Below are positions 8,238-17,176 of a stretch of 47,290 nucleotides of DNA, in pieces (the first letter of the stretch is position 1; every line of letters begins with the position of its first letter). Position numbers and translations under genes: made by a program. Below the pieces are notes generated by a model. That model was not told the DNA's origin, made no database searches, and was given only the letters and a program-made list of their open reading frames with translations. Source of the stretch: an uncultured Collinsella sp. (lineage in GTDB: Bacteria > Actinomycetota > Coriobacteriia > Coriobacteriales > Coriobacteriaceae); NCBI GenBank assembly GCA_902494535.1, contig CABUTO010000014.1, positions 1 through 47,290 on the forward strand. The letters are read 5' to 3'.

Positions 8238-9032
8238 TTAGGAGAGACTCTCCAGCACGCGACGGAGCTCCTGCTGAACGGCGTGGTCGCGGTTACGACC
8301 CACCACGCGATCGGCAACCGCCCTGAGCGCAGGGCGCGCGTTTTCCATCGCGCAGCCCGTGCCGACAAAGCGAATGATCTCGTAGTCGTTCATCGAGTCG
8401 CCAAACGCCATGACCTCGTCGCGCCCAATGCCGTAATGCTCCGCGAGCTGTGCAATACCCGAGGCCTTCGACACACCGGGCTGCATGGCATCAATCCACG
8501 CGTTGCCCGAAGGCGCAAAGGTAAAGAGCTGACCGAGTTCGCGCTGTAGCACGTACGCACTGTCCATAACCGCACTGTCGTCGCAAAAGATACTCGCTTT
8601 GATGATATTTACGCTGGGATCGGGCAGCTCCCAAATGCGCTCGGCATTGGGAAGGTCCTTATCGACCTCACGCACGAACTTGCACTCGTCATCGAGCAGG
8701 AAGGACTTGGTTCGGTCAAAGAGCGCAAGATGCAGATTGGGAAACGTCCTGACGGCTTGGGCGAGCCTTCGAATCGCCAGGTGGGAATACACCTCACGGT
8801 CTACCATCTTACCGTCGGCGTAGACTTGGGCGCCGTTAGCGGCGACAAAGTCCATCTTGTCGCGAACGGGCGCAAAGAACTCGCACAGGCGATCGTAGCG
8901 ACGACCTGACGATGCGGCGAAATGCACGCCATGCTCGTGTAGCGCCAGAATCAGTTCATAGGTCTCGGGAGGCACCTGGCCGTTTTCGTCAAGCAGTGTG
9001 CCGTCCATATCGGATGCAATCAGTTTAAACAT
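8238..9032 (-). CDS. Cof-type HAD-IIB hydrolase (phosphatase)
   Basis: A 264-residue HAD-IIB phosphatase. Motif I is IASDMDGTLL at residues 4-13, motif II is the SSGRRYDRL segment near residue 41, and motif III/IV has Lys in VSKASGIA and the aspartates in FGDSMNDYEII near residue 210. It is only distantly related to the HAD protein at 7288 and is not a recent duplicate. The ATG at 9032 has a GAAGGGAG ribosome site 7 bases upstream, and this site is the 3' arm of a large leader hairpin (9039-9098). The gene and leader are bracketed by inverted GGGGAC repeats. The substrate is unknown. Confidence 0.88.
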   Translation of the reverse strand: MFKLIASDMDGTLLDENGQVPPETYELILALHEHGVHFAASSGRRYDRLCEFFAPVRDKMDFVAANGAQVYADGKMVDREVYSHLAIRRLAQAVRTFPNLHLALFDRTKSFLLDDECKFVREVDKDLPNAERIWELPDPSVNIIKASIFCDDSAVMDSAYVLQRELGQLFTFAPSGNAWIDAMQPGVSKASGIAQLAEHYGIGRDEVMAFGDSMNDYEIIRFVGTGCAMENARPALRAVADRVVGRNRDHAVQQELRRVLESLS

Positions 9033-9038
9033 AGAAAA

Positions 9039-9098
9039 GCTCCCTTCGGGCTTGTTGGAATCAGACGCGTATCCGATTCCAACGTACCCAAAGGGAGC
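9039..9098 (-). promoter_or_regulatory. Large leader hairpin sequestering the Shine-Dalgarno of the HAD gene
   Basis: In the minus-strand transcript, GCTCCCTTTGGG (9098-9087) pairs with CCCGAAGGGAGC (9050-9039): 12 pairs with one U-G wobble. After a 4x4 internal loop, TTGGAATC pairs with GATTCCAA, and that stem extends by G-U and GAU/GUC pairs to an ACGC loop. The 3' arm contains the GAAGGGAG ribosome site. Folding therefore hides the site, and the TTTTCT that follows also gives the hairpin a weak terminator look. Confidence 0.6.
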
Positions 9099-9131
9099 TC
9101 AAATAAGACTCCGCGGGCGTAAACGTTACAA

Positions 9132-9166
9132 GGACCTGGCAAATAGCTCACACATGCCAGAGGTCC
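9132..9166 (-). other. Second hairpin in the HAD gene leader region
   Basis: On the minus strand GGACC-TC-TGGCA pairs with TGCCA-GGTCC across a 13-base loop. It lies 34 bases upstream of the Shine-Dalgarno-blocking hairpin. It may be part of the same structured leader, or lie upstream of the transcription start; no clear promoter could be placed to decide. Confidence 0.4.
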
Positions 9167-9193
9167 TACGGTCGCGGCGTCAGGCAGCCCGCC

Positions 9194-9244
9194 AAAGAGT
9201 GTCCCCGATGACTAGTCGTTTAAGAACGTCCCCGATGACTAGTC
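9194..9244 (-). repeat. Dispersed GGGGAC repeat, inverted copy of A
   Basis: Read on the minus strand this is the same two-module unit as 8127-8174, with CTAGTCATCGGGGAC in place of CTAGTCACTGGGGAC. It overlaps the 3' end of the adenine deaminase gene, whose TAG stop is the CTAG of the repeat. Confidence 0.85.
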
Positions 9245-11059
9245 GGCGTAGGTGAAGGTTGTGACGTCGAACATGCCCTCGGGGCGGATGCGGAGCGTCG
9301 GGATGACCGGCAGGGGCAGGAAGATGATGCCCATGATGGGGTCGAGCGGCGGCTCAATACCCATGGCGCGCGCCTTGACCATAAAGTCGTCGTGCTGCGC
9401 GGCAACATCCTCGGCCGTGCCCTCGCTCATAAGGCCACCGAGCGCCAGCGGAATGCGCGCCACGACCTCGCCGTTGCGCACCAGCACGTGGCCGCCCTGG
9501 CCCACGGCCTCAACGGCAGCCATCATATCCGCCGCATTGTCGCCCACCACGCACACGTTGTGCGAGTCGTGGCCGATCGTGGAGGCAATGGCACCGCCCG
9601 TGATGGTGAAGCCGCGCACCCAGCCGCGACCGATATGCTTGCCGACGAGCCCCATGCCGGCGGGACCGTCGCCGTCGACGCCCTCGGCCTGCAGCGACAC
9701 GCCGCGGCCATGGCGCTCGATAAGCATAATGCGACGCAAGTCCTCGTCAGTCTCGGGACGAACCATGCCCGTGATAGCCATGCCAGGGATCACATCAATA
9801 ACCGCCTCGCCCGGCTTAAAGGCATAATCGAACACGTCAAGCGAAAGCTTCGGCAGCTTAACGGAAGCACGCAGCTCATCGGCAAGCGCTGCGACCTCAG
9901 CGGTCTCGGGCGCAACCTCGCCCACAAAGGCGCCGTCCTGTGCCACGAGCGCACCGGCGGCATACACGCGATGCGGGGCCGTGGCAAAGGTCAGGTCATC
10001 GAGCACCAGCAGGTCGGCGCGCTTGCCCGGAGCGATCGCGCCGCGGAGCTCATGCGGGTCACGACAGCCGTGGTCCAGGCCAAAGGCCTCGGCCGTGGAA
10101 AGAGACGCCATGGAGATGGCGACCACCGGGTCGATGCCGGCCTCGATGGCCACGCGGCAGGCGTTGTCGATCATGCCGGTCGAAAGCGCGTCGGAGGGAG
10201 CGCGGTCGTCGGTCGCAAAGCAGCAACGGCGAGCACGGGCGGGGTTTTCCAGCAGCATAGGCGACAGGTTGGCAAGGTCATGGCTGCAGGTGCCCCCGCG
10301 CAGCATGACATACATGCCGCGGGATAGCTTGTCGAGCGCTTCCTCGGGAATCGTCGACTCGTGGTCGGCGATAATACCCGCTGCGGCATAGGCGTTGAGA
10401 TCCTTGCCGGCAACAAGCGGAGCATGGCCGTCGACCTGTTTGGACGGCGTCTGATTGGCAGCGTCAATGCGAGCGCAGGTCTCGGGATCGGCCATAAAGA
10501 CGCCCGGCAGGTTCATCATCTCGCCCAGACCAAAGACATCGCCCGGATGCTCGGCAAAAAACGCCTGCATATCGGCAGCCGAAATAACGGCACCGGCCTG
10601 CTCGTCGGGCAGCGCGGGCACGCACGAAGGCATCATGTACTTGATGGAGATGGGTGCGCGGCGGCCGTCCTCGATCATAAAGCGCAAGCCGTCGAGACCG
10701 GCAACATTGGCAATCTCGTGGCTGTCGGCAATGGCGGTGGTAGTACCGCGCGTCGCGGCCATGCGAGCATACTCGGCGGGACGGATGTTCGAAGACTCGA
10801 TATGCAGATGCCCGTCAATAAAACCGGGAGCGAGATAGCGACCCTGGCAGTCGATAACCTCGGCAGCCTCGTAGGTGCCAGCGACATCGTCGCGACCATC
10901 GTAGAGCACGCCGACGATCACACCGTCCTTGACGGCAACGCTGCCGGGCGCCACACGCTGGCCATACACGTCGACGATCTGCGCATTGGTAAACAGCGTG
11001 TCGACGGGCACGCGGCCCTCGGCGGCCTCGATCACAGACCTCATGACCTCAACGGACAT
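9239..11059 (-). CDS. ade: Adenine deaminase
   Basis: A 606-residue amidohydrolase-superfamily enzyme that deaminates adenine to hypoxanthine in purine salvage. Metal-binding and family motifs are FIDGHLHIESS near residue 70, VADSHEIANV, GHAPL and, later, FATDDRAPSD. The C-terminal domain typical of bacterial Ade carries GHDSHNV and ends ...TFTYAD. The start at 11059 is chosen for its AAAGGAG site; the open frame extends 89 codons further upstream without a good site and into repeat sequence. The product hypoxanthine could feed the purine-type locus at 30-41 kb, but the two are about 19 kb apart and no shared regulation is visible. Confidence 0.92.
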   Translation of the reverse strand: MSVEVMRSVIEAAEGRVPVDTLFTNAQIVDVYGQRVAPGSVAVKDGVIVGVLYDGRDDVAGTYEAAEVIDCQGRYLAPGFIDGHLHIESSNIRPAEYARMAATRGTTTAIADSHEIANVAGLDGLRFMIEDGRRAPISIKYMMPSCVPALPDEQAGAVISAADMQAFFAEHPGDVFGLGEMMNLPGVFMADPETCARIDAANQTPSKQVDGHAPLVAGKDLNAYAAAGIIADHESTIPEEALDKLSRGMYVMLRGGTCSHDLANLSPMLLENPARARRCCFATDDRAPSDALSTGMIDNACRVAIEAGIDPVVAISMASLSTAEAFGLDHGCRDPHELRGAIAPGKRADLLVLDDLTFATAPHRVYAAGALVAQDGAFVGEVAPETAEVAALADELRASVKLPKLSLDVFDYAFKPGEAVIDVIPGMAITGMVRPETDEDLRRIMLIERHGRGVSLQAEGVDGDGPAGMGLVGKHIGRGWVRGFTITGGAIASTIGHDSHNVCVVGDNAADMMAAVEAVGQGGHVLVRNGEVVARIPLALGGLMSEGTAEDVAAQHDDFMVKARAMGIEPPLDPIMGIIFLPLPVIPTLRIRPEGMFDVTTFTYAD

Positions 11060-11222
11060 ACATACTCCTTTAACCGTAGAAAAAAGCTGCGGAGCGGACA
11101 GACCTTCACCGCAGCAAGCCAATAGCCATTGTATGCCCAAACGATGGGTCAACAATACGCCTCTCCGCTTAACGGCACACGCCGCTTGGCGCAATGGGGG
11201 CAGGTTACTTTGCACCAATGAC

Positions 11223-11270
11223 AAGGAGTGTCCCAAAGTGCCGGCACAAAAGGAACGTCCCCAAGTGCCA
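11223..11270 (+). repeat. Dispersed GGGGAC repeat, copy B'
   Basis: Same unit as 8188-8236 and in the same orientation: AAGGAGTGTCCC, then TGCCGGCA, an A-rich spacer, GAACGTCCCC and TGCC. It differs by several substitutions. Confidence 0.75.
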
Positions 11271-11333
11271 ACCACGGAAGCGCCGATGTTTTGGCATCGC
11301 CAGCGAGCGGGTCGCATTTGAGACAAGGTGACG

Positions 11334-11370
11334 TGAAACGAAAGGGCGCTGACCTTCTGGTCGCGCCCTT
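11334..11370 (-). terminator. Rho-independent terminator of tyrS
   Basis: On the minus strand AAGGGCGCGACC pairs with GGTC-A-GCGCCCTT around an AGAA loop with one bulged base, followed by TCGTTTC. It lies about 75 bases past the tyrS stop. Confidence 0.7.
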
Positions 11371-11444
11371 GAAGTTGAACGTCAGATTGTCCAAATGCGG
11401 CCCGCGCAGCGTCGGCCGGTCCGCCGTTCGGTAGAACGGCGGAA

Positions 11445-12656
11445 CTAAATCAACTTGAAGCCCTTGCGCTTACCCACAGAAAGGGTGTCGCCCAGCTTGA
11501 GGGCGCTGGGATCGATGTTGTAGCTCTTGCGAGCCACGGCCTTGCCGTTGATCTTGACGCCACCGCCGTCGATATCGCGACGAGCCTGGCCGGCGCTCGC
11601 CGAAAGGCCCAAGTTCTTGAGCAGGCCGGCGAGGTAGATCTGGCCCTCGTCGTTGACGGTCAGCTCGACATGCTTCTCGGGGAAGTCGGCAAGCTGGCCC
11701 TCCTTGAACACGCGGTCGAACTCGGCCTGAGCCTCGTCTCCGGCGCCGGCGCCGTGGTAGGTGTCGCACAGGTCGCGGCCCAGAGCGCGCTTGAGCTCGT
11801 AGGGGTCGGCAGAACCATCGGCCAGGGCGGCGTCGATCTTGTCGACCTCGGCCGGGGTGAGCGAGCTGGCCAGACGATAGTACTTGCCGATCATCTCGTC
11901 GGGGATGGACATGGTCTTGCCGAACATATCCTTGGGAGCGTCGGTCAGGCCGATGTAGTTGCCATAGGACTTGGACATCTTGCGCACGCCATCGGTGCCC
12001 TCGAGCAGCGGCATGGTGAGCGCGATCTGCGGCTCCATGCCCATCTTCTCCATGAGCTCACGGCCAGCGAGCAGGTTGAAGAGCTGATCGGTGCCGCCCA
12101 TCTCGACGTCGGCCTTGATCTGCACGGAGTCGAAAGCCTGCATCACGGGATACAGGAACTCATGCAGGGCGATCGGCGTCTGAGACTGGTAGCGCTTGGT
12201 AAAGTCGTCGCGCTCGAGGATGCGGGCGACGGTGAACTTGGAGCACACCTGCAGCAGACCGGCCAGATCCATCGAAAGGATCCAGTCACCGTTGTGCACG
12301 ATGGTGGTCTTCTCGGGATCCAGGATCTTCATGGCCTGGCTCACGTAGGTCTCGGCATTGGCCTCGATCTGCTCCTGCGAAAGCTGCGGACGGGTGGAAT
12401 TCTTGCCCGAAGGGTCGCCAATCAACGCGGTACCGTTGCCGATGATGAGGGTGACGTTGTGGCCCAGGTCCTGGAACTGACGCATCTTGCGCAGCGGCAC
12501 GGCGTGGCCCAGGTGCAGGTCGGGGCTGGTGGGGTCGACGCCGAGCTTGATGTTGAGGGGCTCGCCCTTCTCAAGCTTCTTGCGAAGGTCGGCCTCGGGA
12601 ACGATCTGCGCGGCGCCCGAGGTGATGATACGCATTTGCTCGTCAACAGACAGCAT
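11445..12656 (-). CDS. tyrS: Tyrosyl-tRNA synthetase
   Basis: A 403-residue class I aminoacyl-tRNA synthetase charging tRNA-Tyr. The HIGH-type motif is HLGH at residues 47-50, the KMSKS loop is RKMSKSYGN near residue 228, and the tyrosine-pocket region includes GGTDQLFNLLAGR. A C-terminal S4-like RNA-binding domain (about 340-403) ends in GDTLSVGKRKGFKLI. The length fits the TyrZ-like subgroup. AAAGGAGG precedes the ATG. The upstream gap to the U32 gene is only about 95 bases and holds one hairpin (12679-12703, GCACCGCCG/CGGCGAGGGTGC around TTTT); there is no room for a T-box leader. Confidence 0.95.
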   Translation of the reverse strand: MLSVDEQMRIITSGAAQIVPEADLRKKLEKGEPLNIKLGVDPTSPDLHLGHAVPLRKMRQFQDLGHNVTLIIGNGTALIGDPSGKNSTRPQLSQEQIEANAETYVSQAMKILDPEKTTIVHNGDWILSMDLAGLLQVCSKFTVARILERDDFTKRYQSQTPIALHEFLYPVMQAFDSVQIKADVEMGGTDQLFNLLAGRELMEKMGMEPQIALTMPLLEGTDGVRKMSKSYGNYIGLTDAPKDMFGKTMSIPDEMIGKYYRLASSLTPAEVDKIDAALADGSADPYELKRALGRDLCDTYHGAGAGDEAQAEFDRVFKEGQLADFPEKHVELTVNDEGQIYLAGLLKNLGLSASAGQARRDIDGGGVKINGKAVARKSYNIDPSALKLGDTLSVGKRKGFKLI

Positions 12657-12752
12657 TGGGTATCCTCCTTTTGCTATAGCACCCTCGCCGAAAACGGCGG
12701 TGCTGGAAGTCCATAAACTCTCTTATGATAACAAACTGACGCGACGCAGCAC

Positions 12753-14711
12753 CTACGACAGGAAAATCCTCGTCCTGCCGCATGCGTCAATGGCAACTGG
12801 CAGACGTGTACCGTCACGCTCGACCAGATAGCGTACCTGCCGACGACGCAAGCAGTCGCGGCAACGAACCTGTCCCGTCGCATCGGTGGCGCAGACGCCC
12901 TCGGCGGTCAGCAGGCAGTGCTCGCACACCATAAGCTCGGGACGGTCGGCGTCGACCGGACCCAAGACGCCGGGTTCAGCGGCCAGTTCGGCAATACGCT
13001 CCGCATCATTGCCGAGCAACTCCGCCGGCAAGCACACCCGCCCCGCACCGAGTCCGCGCAGCCAGGTAAGCGTGGCCCGATTCGCGCAGAACACCGGCGC
13101 CGCCACGTCAAACGTCACGCCCAGCTCGCGAGCGATCACCACCTGTCCCAGGTTGCGGCAGACGACGCGCCCGGCACGCTGTATCAGTGAGCGGGTCCAG
13201 TCAGCGTCACCCGTGCGGCACACCTCGTCAAGCACCACAACGGCGTCGGACAAATCAAGTTCTCCGCGCGGGTCGGCATCCATCAGCTGCCAAGCAAAAA
13301 CCATGCGAGTGGGAACCGCGCACTCCACCAACTCCGTGGACGCACCGCCATCCACCGCAACGCCCTCAAAGGGCAGCACCTCAACGGCACGCGCAACGGG
13401 CGCAATCGCATCCGCCTCGGCCCGCATGCGCTCCAACACCGCCGCCGTCTGATCCAACACGCCGGCGCTGCGAATCAGGTACACCTCGCAGCCCGTGTCC
13501 ACCTTACGCTTGCAATGCACGACGACGCGCTTCCCCGCTGCGGTATCCACCGGGCAGGGCACCTGCGGCCAGCGCTTGGGCACATCGGGACGCGCGTCGA
13601 CACCCGGATAAAACCGAATCTCGAGCGTGTCACCCGCCGCCGCGGCGGCGTCGAGCTCAACGGTCACCTCTTCGTGGCCCACAGCGACCAAGCGCCCCAC
13701 GCGCACGCCCTGGTTAATTGCGCGCTCAAAGCTCATCAGCTCGGCACCCGAACGCCCTCGCAGGTACGCATCGGTAAACCCACGGTTAAACGACCTTCCC
13801 AGCTCGCGCTCAAGCTCTTCCACGGCATCGGGGTCCCACGCGCCGTCGCACAGCATATCGAGTGCCCGGCGCCACGCCCGCACCACGTTGAATACGTAAT
13901 CGGGGTTCTTCATGCGCCCCTCGATTTTGAGCGACGCCACGCCGGCATCTACAAGCTCGGGCAGATGCGCAATACCCAGATAGTCGCGCGGGCACAACAG
14001 GCGATCCCCTTCGACGGCGACAACGCTCTGCCCAGCCTCGTCCACCAAGTCATAGGATAGACGGCACGGCTGCGTGCAATCACCGCGCATCGCAGAGCGG
14101 CCACGTCGAAGGGCAGAGAACTCGCACGCCCCCGAATAGCCGATGCAAATCGCACCGTGGCAGAATACCTCGATGGGCACACCCGTGGCACATAGCGCCG
14201 CAATCTCGTCGACCGTCAGCTCGCGTGCCGTCGTCACGCGCTCGACCCCCAGCTCATCGGCGGCAAGCCGCACGGCGCCTTCGCTATGAACGCCCGCCTG
14301 CGTGGACAGGTGAATCTCGACCCCGGGAATCGCCGTGCGCAGTACACAAGCCAGCCCGGCATCGGCGACAATCAGAGCATCGGCACCCAGCTCCAGTGCA
14401 TGAGCTCCCAACACCACCGCGTCGGACAGCTCATCGTCAAACACGAACACGTTGAGCGTCGCGTACACACGCACGCCATGGGCATGCGCCACGGCACAAC
14501 CGCGCGCAAACTCGTCATCCGTAAAGCCATGGGCGCTCACACGGGCGTTAAAGCCGCCCAACCCCGCATAGATGGCATCGGCGCCCGCGGCGATGGCCGC
14601 AAGCATCTGGTCGAGCCCGCCCGCCGGCGCCAGCAGCTCGGGCAGCGCCGCACCGGCAGCATCCAATCCAGTCTTGTATTGTCCGCTCGGCTCCATCGTC
14701 CGAATCGCCAT
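12753..14711 (-). CDS. U32 family peptidase-like protein (RlhA/YhbU class)
   Basis: A 652-residue protein with an N-terminal U32 TIM-barrel domain (PELLAPAGGLDQMLAAIAAG, then GADAIYAGL) and the U32 signature with its cysteines, CHGAICIGYSGACEFS ... CTQPCRLSYD at about residues 180-225. A C-terminal part ends in a cysteine cluster (CEHC, GVC, CRDC, DACGR), as usual for the long members. Known relatives act in 23S rRNA C2501 hydroxylation (RlhA) or ubiquinone hydroxylation with an iron-sulfur cluster, so an RNA-modifying role is more likely than proteolysis. The start at 14711 has AAGGAG 7 bases upstream. It is divergent from the penicillin-binding protein gene. Confidence 0.85.
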   Translation of the reverse strand: MAIRTMEPSGQYKTGLDAAGAALPELLAPAGGLDQMLAAIAAGADAIYAGLGGFNARVSAHGFTDDEFARGCAVAHAHGVRVYATLNVFVFDDELSDAVVLGAHALELGADALIVADAGLACVLRTAIPGVEIHLSTQAGVHSEGAVRLAADELGVERVTTARELTVDEIAALCATGVPIEVFCHGAICIGYSGACEFSALRRGRSAMRGDCTQPCRLSYDLVDEAGQSVVAVEGDRLLCPRDYLGIAHLPELVDAGVASLKIEGRMKNPDYVFNVVRAWRRALDMLCDGAWDPDAVEELERELGRSFNRGFTDAYLRGRSGAELMSFERAINQGVRVGRLVAVGHEEVTVELDAAAAAGDTLEIRFYPGVDARPDVPKRWPQVPCPVDTAAGKRVVVHCKRKVDTGCEVYLIRSAGVLDQTAAVLERMRAEADAIAPVARAVEVLPFEGVAVDGGASTELVECAVPTRMVFAWQLMDADPRGELDLSDAVVVLDEVCRTGDADWTRSLIQRAGRVVCRNLGQVVIARELGVTFDVAAPVFCANRATLTWLRGLGAGRVCLPAELLGNDAERIAELAAEPGVLGPVDADRPELMVCEHCLLTAEGVCATDATGQVRCRDCLRRRQVRYLVERDGTRLPVAIDACGRTRIFLS

Positions 14712-14873
14712 CGACAAACTCCTTACCAAGGTATGCATTCACTCTGAAAAATGCCGTCTTCCAGCATACACGAGGCCTCGCGCGCCCCGTTTGGTTTATC
14801 GTGTAATAACTTATGTCCATCCTGCCCCGACGGCACATCCGCCGTCCGGCACGACATACCCGGAGGTCAATAT

Positions 14874-17066
14874 ATGGGTCCTCGCCAACGACAGGGACGC
14901 AGTCGCTCCAAGACGCATGTCCTTCCCATGATCTTGCTCTCGTTTTTGGGCTTTCTGCTTATCGCGAGCGTAGCGTTTGGCATCGGCATGGTCGGCAACG
15001 TCAACCGCTGGCTGTCCGACCTGCCCGACTACACCGACGCCAACGCTTATCTGGTAAGTGAGCCCACCGAAATCGTCGACTGCAACGGTAACAAGATCGC
15101 GAGCTTCTACACTCAAAACCGCAAGTCCATCACCAAGGACCAGGTGTCCCCGTACGTGCTGCAGGGCACTGTCGACGTTGAGGACGAGCGCTTCTACGAG
15201 CATGGCGGCATCGACCTCTGGGGCATTGCGCGCGCATCGGTGGCAACCCTCACCGGCGGCCACGAGGGCGCATCGACCATCACCCAGCAGCTGGTTCGCA
15301 ACACCATCTTGCAGGAGGAACAATTCGACTCGACCATCGAGCGTAAGGTGCGCGAGGCCTATATCGCCATCAAGATGGAGGATATGTACTCCAAGGACGA
15401 GATCCTCATGATGTACCTCAACACCATCTACTACGGCCATGGAGCATATGGTATCGAGGCCGCCGCCGAGACCTATCTGTCCAAGACCGCCGCCGACCTC
15501 ACCCTGAGCGAGGCCGCGCTGCTCATCGGCCTTCCCAACTCGCCCTCGCAGTACGACCCCACGGTCAACCCCGACCTGGCGCTGTCCCGTCGCAACAAGG
15601 TCCTTGACAACATGTTGCGCCTGGGCCACATCACGCAGGAGGAGCACGATGCCGCACAGGCCGAGCCCATCACCCTCAACGTGACCGAGATTTCGGGCAG
15701 CGGCGTCGACGTATACTCGCAGCCCTACTTTGTCGCCTATGTTAAGCAGCTGCTGGAGCAGGAGTTCTCGACCGACGTGCTCTTTAAGGGCGGTCTGACC
15801 GTCAAGACCACCATCGACCCCACGATGCAGCAGGTGGCAGAGAATGCCGTCCGCGAGCAGCTCGACACGCTCTCACTCGACGGCCTGGATATGGGCATGG
15901 TCGTCGTCGACCCCAAGACCGGCTACATCAAGTGCATGGTGGGCGGCTACGACTACAACGCCGACGAGAACCACGTAAACCATGCCACGGCCAAGCGTCC
16001 CGTCGGCTCCACCTTTAAGGCCTTTACGCTGGCAACCGCCATCCAAAACGGCATGAACCCCAACGTCACCCTCAACTGCAATTCGCCGCTCAAGGCTAAG
16101 GGCACCACGACCGAGGTCCAAAACTACGCCAACCATAGCTATGGCAACATCACGCTTAAGCAGGCAACGGCATACTCCTCCAACACCGGCTACATCCAGG
16201 TGGCGGAAGCCGTCGGCAACAGCAAGATCATCTCACTCGTCAAAAAGCTCGGCATCGATCCCGCCAAGGACAACATCGAGGACGTTCCCGTCATGACGCT
16301 CGGCACCGGCTCGATCTCGCCGCTCGAGATGGCCGCCGCCTACGCGACGTTTGCCAACGGCGGCTACTATCGCCAGCCGATCGCCATCACCGAGATTGAC
16401 TCTCGTACCGGTTCGGTGCTGTACCAGCACGCGGACAATCCCTCACAGGTGCTTACCGAGGGCGAGGCCGCCGCGGTCACCGATGTTCTGTCCGGCGTCA
16501 TGCAGGGCGGCGGTACGGGTGCTGCTGGCGCCCTGAGCGTCAACCAGCCCTATGCCGGCAAAACGGGCACCACCGACAACACCACTAACCTGTGGTTCTG
16601 CGGCTATACCCCGCAGCTGGCGTGCGCCCTGTGGACCGGCTATTCCGCGGGCGAGATCCCCATCCAAAAATACGGCACGGACCTGCTGGGCGACAGCACC
16701 AACCTGCCTGTCTTTAAGCGGTTTATGAACACCGTTCTGACCGGTACCGAGCGCGAGGAGTTTGCGACCGGAACGGCGCCCACCTACAAGAACAACAGCG
16801 TCTGGAAGTTCTACGGCACCAACAACACCAAGAAGACGGAGAACGACGACAAGGACGAGAACGAGGACGAAGAGGAAACCACCACAACGACTACCACGAC
16901 GACCACGACCACCGAGACCACGGGCGGCGACACCACCGGCGGCACCGGTACGACCGGTGGCTCGACGGGCGGCTCCACTGGTGGTTCGACCGGCGGCGAT
17001 GGCGGCACGCCTACGCCTACACCCACTCCCGACCCCTCGCCCACGCCTGACGATACGGTTGGCTAG
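14874..17066 (+). CDS. Class A penicillin-binding protein (transglycosylase-transpeptidase)
   Basis: A 730-residue bifunctional cell-wall synthase. One transmembrane helix (about residues 18-40) anchors it, with the rest outside. The GT51 glycosyltransferase domain has EDERFYEHGGID (catalytic Glu) near residue 102 and STITQQLVRN. The transpeptidase domain has the STFK serine motif in PVGSTFKAF near 377, SSN near 433 and KTGTT near 562. From about residue 645 the tail is low complexity: charged (DDKDENEDEEE), then a Thr run, Gly/Thr repeats and Pro/Thr repeats, likely a wall-spanning extension. The start at 14874 has a GGAGG site; an upstream ATG at 14751 would add 41 residues but lacks one. 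Confidence 0.93.
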   Translation: MGPRQRQGRSRSKTHVLPMILLSFLGFLLIASVAFGIGMVGNVNRWLSDLPDYTDANAYLVSEPTEIVDCNGNKIASFYTQNRKSITKDQVSPYVLQGTVDVEDERFYEHGGIDLWGIARASVATLTGGHEGASTITQQLVRNTILQEEQFDSTIERKVREAYIAIKMEDMYSKDEILMMYLNTIYYGHGAYGIEAAAETYLSKTAADLTLSEAALLIGLPNSPSQYDPTVNPDLALSRRNKVLDNMLRLGHITQEEHDAAQAEPITLNVTEISGSGVDVYSQPYFVAYVKQLLEQEFSTDVLFKGGLTVKTTIDPTMQQVAENAVREQLDTLSLDGLDMGMVVVDPKTGYIKCMVGGYDYNADENHVNHATAKRPVGSTFKAFTLATAIQNGMNPNVTLNCNSPLKAKGTTTEVQNYANHSYGNITLKQATAYSSNTGYIQVAEAVGNSKIISLVKKLGIDPAKDNIEDVPVMTLGTGSISPLEMAAAYATFANGGYYRQPIAITEIDSRTGSVLYQHADNPSQVLTEGEAAAVTDVLSGVMQGGGTGAAGALSVNQPYAGKTGTTDNTTNLWFCGYTPQLACALWTGYSAGEIPIQKYGTDLLGDSTNLPVFKRFMNTVLTGTEREEFATGTAPTYKNNSVWKFYGTNNTKKTENDDKDENEDEEETTTTTTTTTTTTETTGGDTTGGTGTTGGSTGGSTGGSTGGDGGTPTPTPTPDPSPTPDDTVG

Positions 17067-17090
17067 AAATTCATCCGGCCATTAGCAACA

Positions 17091-17135
17091 AGGCCCCCGA
17101 GCAGCTTATTAAAGTGCTCGGGGGCCTTTTAGTTT
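17091..17135 (+). terminator. Rho-independent terminator after the penicillin-binding protein gene
   Basis: AGGCCCCCGAGCA and TGCTCGGGGGCCT form a 13-base-pair stem with an 11-base loop, followed by TTTTAGTTT, starting 25 bases past the stop. Confidence 0.92.
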
Positions 17136-17176
17136 AAAGCGACCTGGTGGACGGCCTTTATACCGGCAAACAATAT

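Larger units (their letters stand above)
11060..11444. other. Intergenic region between adenine deaminase and tyrS
   Basis: The region holds repeat copy B' (11223-11270), the tyrS terminator (11334-11370) and a second hairpin at 11421-11442 (CCGCCGTTC/GAACGGCGG, 4-base loop) directly behind the tyrS stop. Between the repeat and the ade start there is a minus-strand TACAAT that might be a -10 box, but the TTGACC near it is only 13 bases away. No purine-riboswitch core is recognisable. Confidence 0.5.

Noticed and set aside
8127..9244. An insertion sequence with terminal inverted repeats
   Set aside because: The enclosed gene is a HAD phosphatase and not a transposase, and no target-site duplication is apparent. 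Treated as dispersed repeats instead.
11060..11200. A purine riboswitch upstream of adenine deaminase
   Set aside because: The three-way-junction core and conserved loop sequences could not be found on the minus strand.
12657..12752. A T-box leader for tyrS
   Set aside because: Many Gram-positive tyrS genes have one, but the gap is only about 95 bases with one simple hairpin and no T-box core (TGGNACCGCG-like) sequence.
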